Shown: positions 6,545 to 7,073 of the stretch, piece by piece
How the letters are laid out: every line of letters starts with the position of its first letter
How positions within the stretch are numbered: the stretch's first letter is position 1
Origin: Chloroflexota bacterium
Lineage (GTDB): Bacteria > Chloroflexota > Limnocylindria > Limnocylindrales > CSP1-4
Length of the DNA stretch: 7,073 bases
Direction: 5' to 3'
Assembly: GCA_021790715.1 (NCBI GenBank)
Contig: JAJYGK010000083.1
Span: 1 to 7,073, forward strand
Program-made: the position numbers and the translations under genes
The notes under the pieces: model-generated
The model's input: the letters and a program-made list of their open reading frames with translations, nothing else
What the model was told of the DNA's origin: nothing
Database searches by the model: none

Positions 6545-6554
6545 CTGTTCCTCC
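6545..6554 (-). promoter_or_regulatory. Shine-Dalgarno site deciding the GNAT-like gene start
   Basis: The minus strand reads GGAGGAACAG directly before the ATG at 6542-6544, placing GGAGG 5 nt from the start codon. This is the best ribosome-site match upstream of any in-frame start of this gene and is the main reason for preferring the 229-residue product. It could be accidental if the upstream frame is translated, because the same bases would then encode Val-Glu-Glu-Gln. Confidence 0.55.
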
Positions 6555-6618
6555 ACGACAGCGTGCGGTTCCGATGGGTCGCCGGGCAGGTGTGCGGACG
6601 GTTCGTCGTCGACGCGCG

Positions 6619-6708
6619 GCTCAGGGCCGGGGCGTGGCTCCGTGCCGGGGCGGAGCTCAGCGCCGGCTCGTGGCTCCGTGCCGGGGCGCCGCTCAGGGCG
6701 GCCGATCG
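6619..6708. repeat. Five-unit 18-bp tandem repeat, alternating two variants
   Basis: Five consecutive 18-bp units start at 6619, 6637, 6655, 6673 and 6691. Units 1, 3 and 5 begin gctcag and are degenerate (for example gctcagggccggggcgtg). Units 2 and 4 begin gctccgtgccggggcg and differ only in their last two bases. The higher-order period is thus 36 bp, suggesting duplication of a dimer. The period is a multiple of three and the minus frame is open through it, giving a hexapeptide series of the RPGTEP/RAGAEL type. Confidence 0.85.
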
Positions 6709-7005
6709 ACCCGGCGTCGGCGCCGGGCTCGTTCACGCGCAGCTCGTCGCCCGCCGGGCGACGGGGCAGCGGGAACGGCGGCGTCATGCCGGACGACGCG
6801 ACCGCAGCGGCCTCCGGGCATATCGACGTTGACCGGCCCGTCATCGTCGACTCGCCGTACGCACAGTTCAGCCGTAACCGGACAGGCCCGATCAGGCCAA
6901 GTGCCATCTGGCCGAAAGGACGCCGCGGCTGGCCTGCCGGTCCTGCCGGCCGGCCCGGCCACATACTGACGCTCCGTGACCGGCCGGAATCCGCGGAGCG
7001 ATCGA

Positions 7006-7073
7006 GCGCGGTTTCCGGCAGTTCCTTCTCCACCGACGCGATTCCGCCGGATAGGGGCGCGGTTTCCTGCAGT
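7006..7073. repeat. 17-bp direct repeat, copies 51 bp apart, at the right edge
   Basis: gcgcggtttccggcagt at 7006-7022 recurs as gcgcggtttcctgcagt at 7057-7073, with 16 of 17 bases identical. The copies start 51 bp apart, and the second ends at the window edge, so it may extend further. The intervening sequence is not repeated. They could be paired protein-binding sites upstream of the operon or the remains of a duplication. The minus frame also reads LQETA and LPETA here, so a coding repeat is possible. Confidence 0.7.

Larger units (their letters stand above)
6545..7073. other. Upstream region without an assigned gene: repeats, possible leader or N-terminal extension
   Basis: This 529-nt stretch precedes the first confidently started gene. 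It holds an 18-bp tandem repeat (6619-6708) and a spaced 17-bp direct repeat at the right edge. The minus frame of the GNAT-like gene is open all the way to base 7073. From about 6787 down to 6544 it keeps G/C at most third positions and a Pro/Glu/Arg-rich composition, so that part may be a translated disordered extension. From about 6845 to 7073 the same frame uses codons such as TTA and CTT and looks non-coding. The operon promoter would be expected there, but no convincing -35/-10 pair was found. Confidence 0.5.

Noticed and set aside
5807..6832. A plus-strand open frame reaching through the 18-bp repeat, with an LRAGA-type hexapeptide series.
   Set aside because: It shares codon boundaries with the GNAT-like frame on the other strand, and the repeats can be read in any frame. 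It has no ribosome site or family match.
6829..6865. A TTGACC on the plus strand as a divergent promoter -35.
   Set aside because: No acceptable -10 at the right distance, and no plus-strand gene begins in the window.
6871..6900. Possible minus-strand promoter TTGGCC, 18 nt, TACGGC, overlapping a near-palindrome GGCCCGATCAGGCC (6885-6898).
   Set aside because: The -10 match is poor and such boxes and short palindromes arise by chance in GC-rich DNA. It is placed plausibly about 25 nt before the 6844 start, but not strongly enough to annotate.
6693..6962. An alternative minus-strand frame of 89 codons in the upstream region.
   Set aside because: Arg-rich low-complexity C-terminus and no family resemblance; the start is a GTG without a clear ribosome site.

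Overview
The window is GC-rich throughout (roughly 70% or more by eye). Coding frames favour G or C at the third codon position, and purine-rich Shine-Dalgarno (SD) sequences precede several starts. This fits a high-GC bacterium such as an actinomycete, a Chloroflexota member or a Methylomirabilota/Rokubacteria-type lineage. Nothing here fixes the phylum. No RNA genes, CRISPR array, transposase or integrase were seen.

All supported genes lie on the minus strand and look like one operon read from right to left. (1) 6545-7073 is a leader or spacer with short tandem and direct repeats and no confidently assigned gene. (2) 5855-6544 encodes a GNAT-like acyltransferase-fold protein. (3) 4674-5858 encodes a thiolase-fold enzyme of the SCP2/archaeal type that lacks both catalytic cysteines. 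(4) 4333-4671 encodes a DUF35 zinc-ribbon/OB-fold partner protein. (5) 3431-4300 encodes the FAD subunit of a molybdenum hydroxylase. (6) 456-3434 encodes a fused [2Fe-2S] plus molybdopterin subunit of the same enzyme. (7) 1-447 is the N-terminal part of an FdrA-family protein that runs off the left edge.

The genes are tightly packed: ATGA overlaps at 5855-5858 and 3431-3434, a 2-nt gap (or GTGA overlap) at the thiolase/DUF35 junction, an 8-nt gap before fdrA, and one 32-nt gap with a strong SD before the FAD subunit. Co-transcription and translational coupling are therefore likely.

Functionally, the operon combines a xanthine-dehydrogenase-family hydroxylase, which typically oxidises N-heterocycles or aldehydes using water as the oxygen source, with a thiolase-fold/DUF35 pair and with FdrA. 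In E. coli FdrA belongs to the allantoin/oxamate nitrogen-salvage branch. The thiolase lacks its nucleophile but sits beside DUF35, which resembles the arrangement of the steroid side-chain aldolase Ltp2-DUF35. My inference is a catabolic route for an unidentified, perhaps nitrogen-containing, compound in which the molybdenum enzyme hydroxylates the ring and the thiolase-fold enzyme performs a non-classical carbon-carbon bond step. The substrate cannot be read from the sequence.
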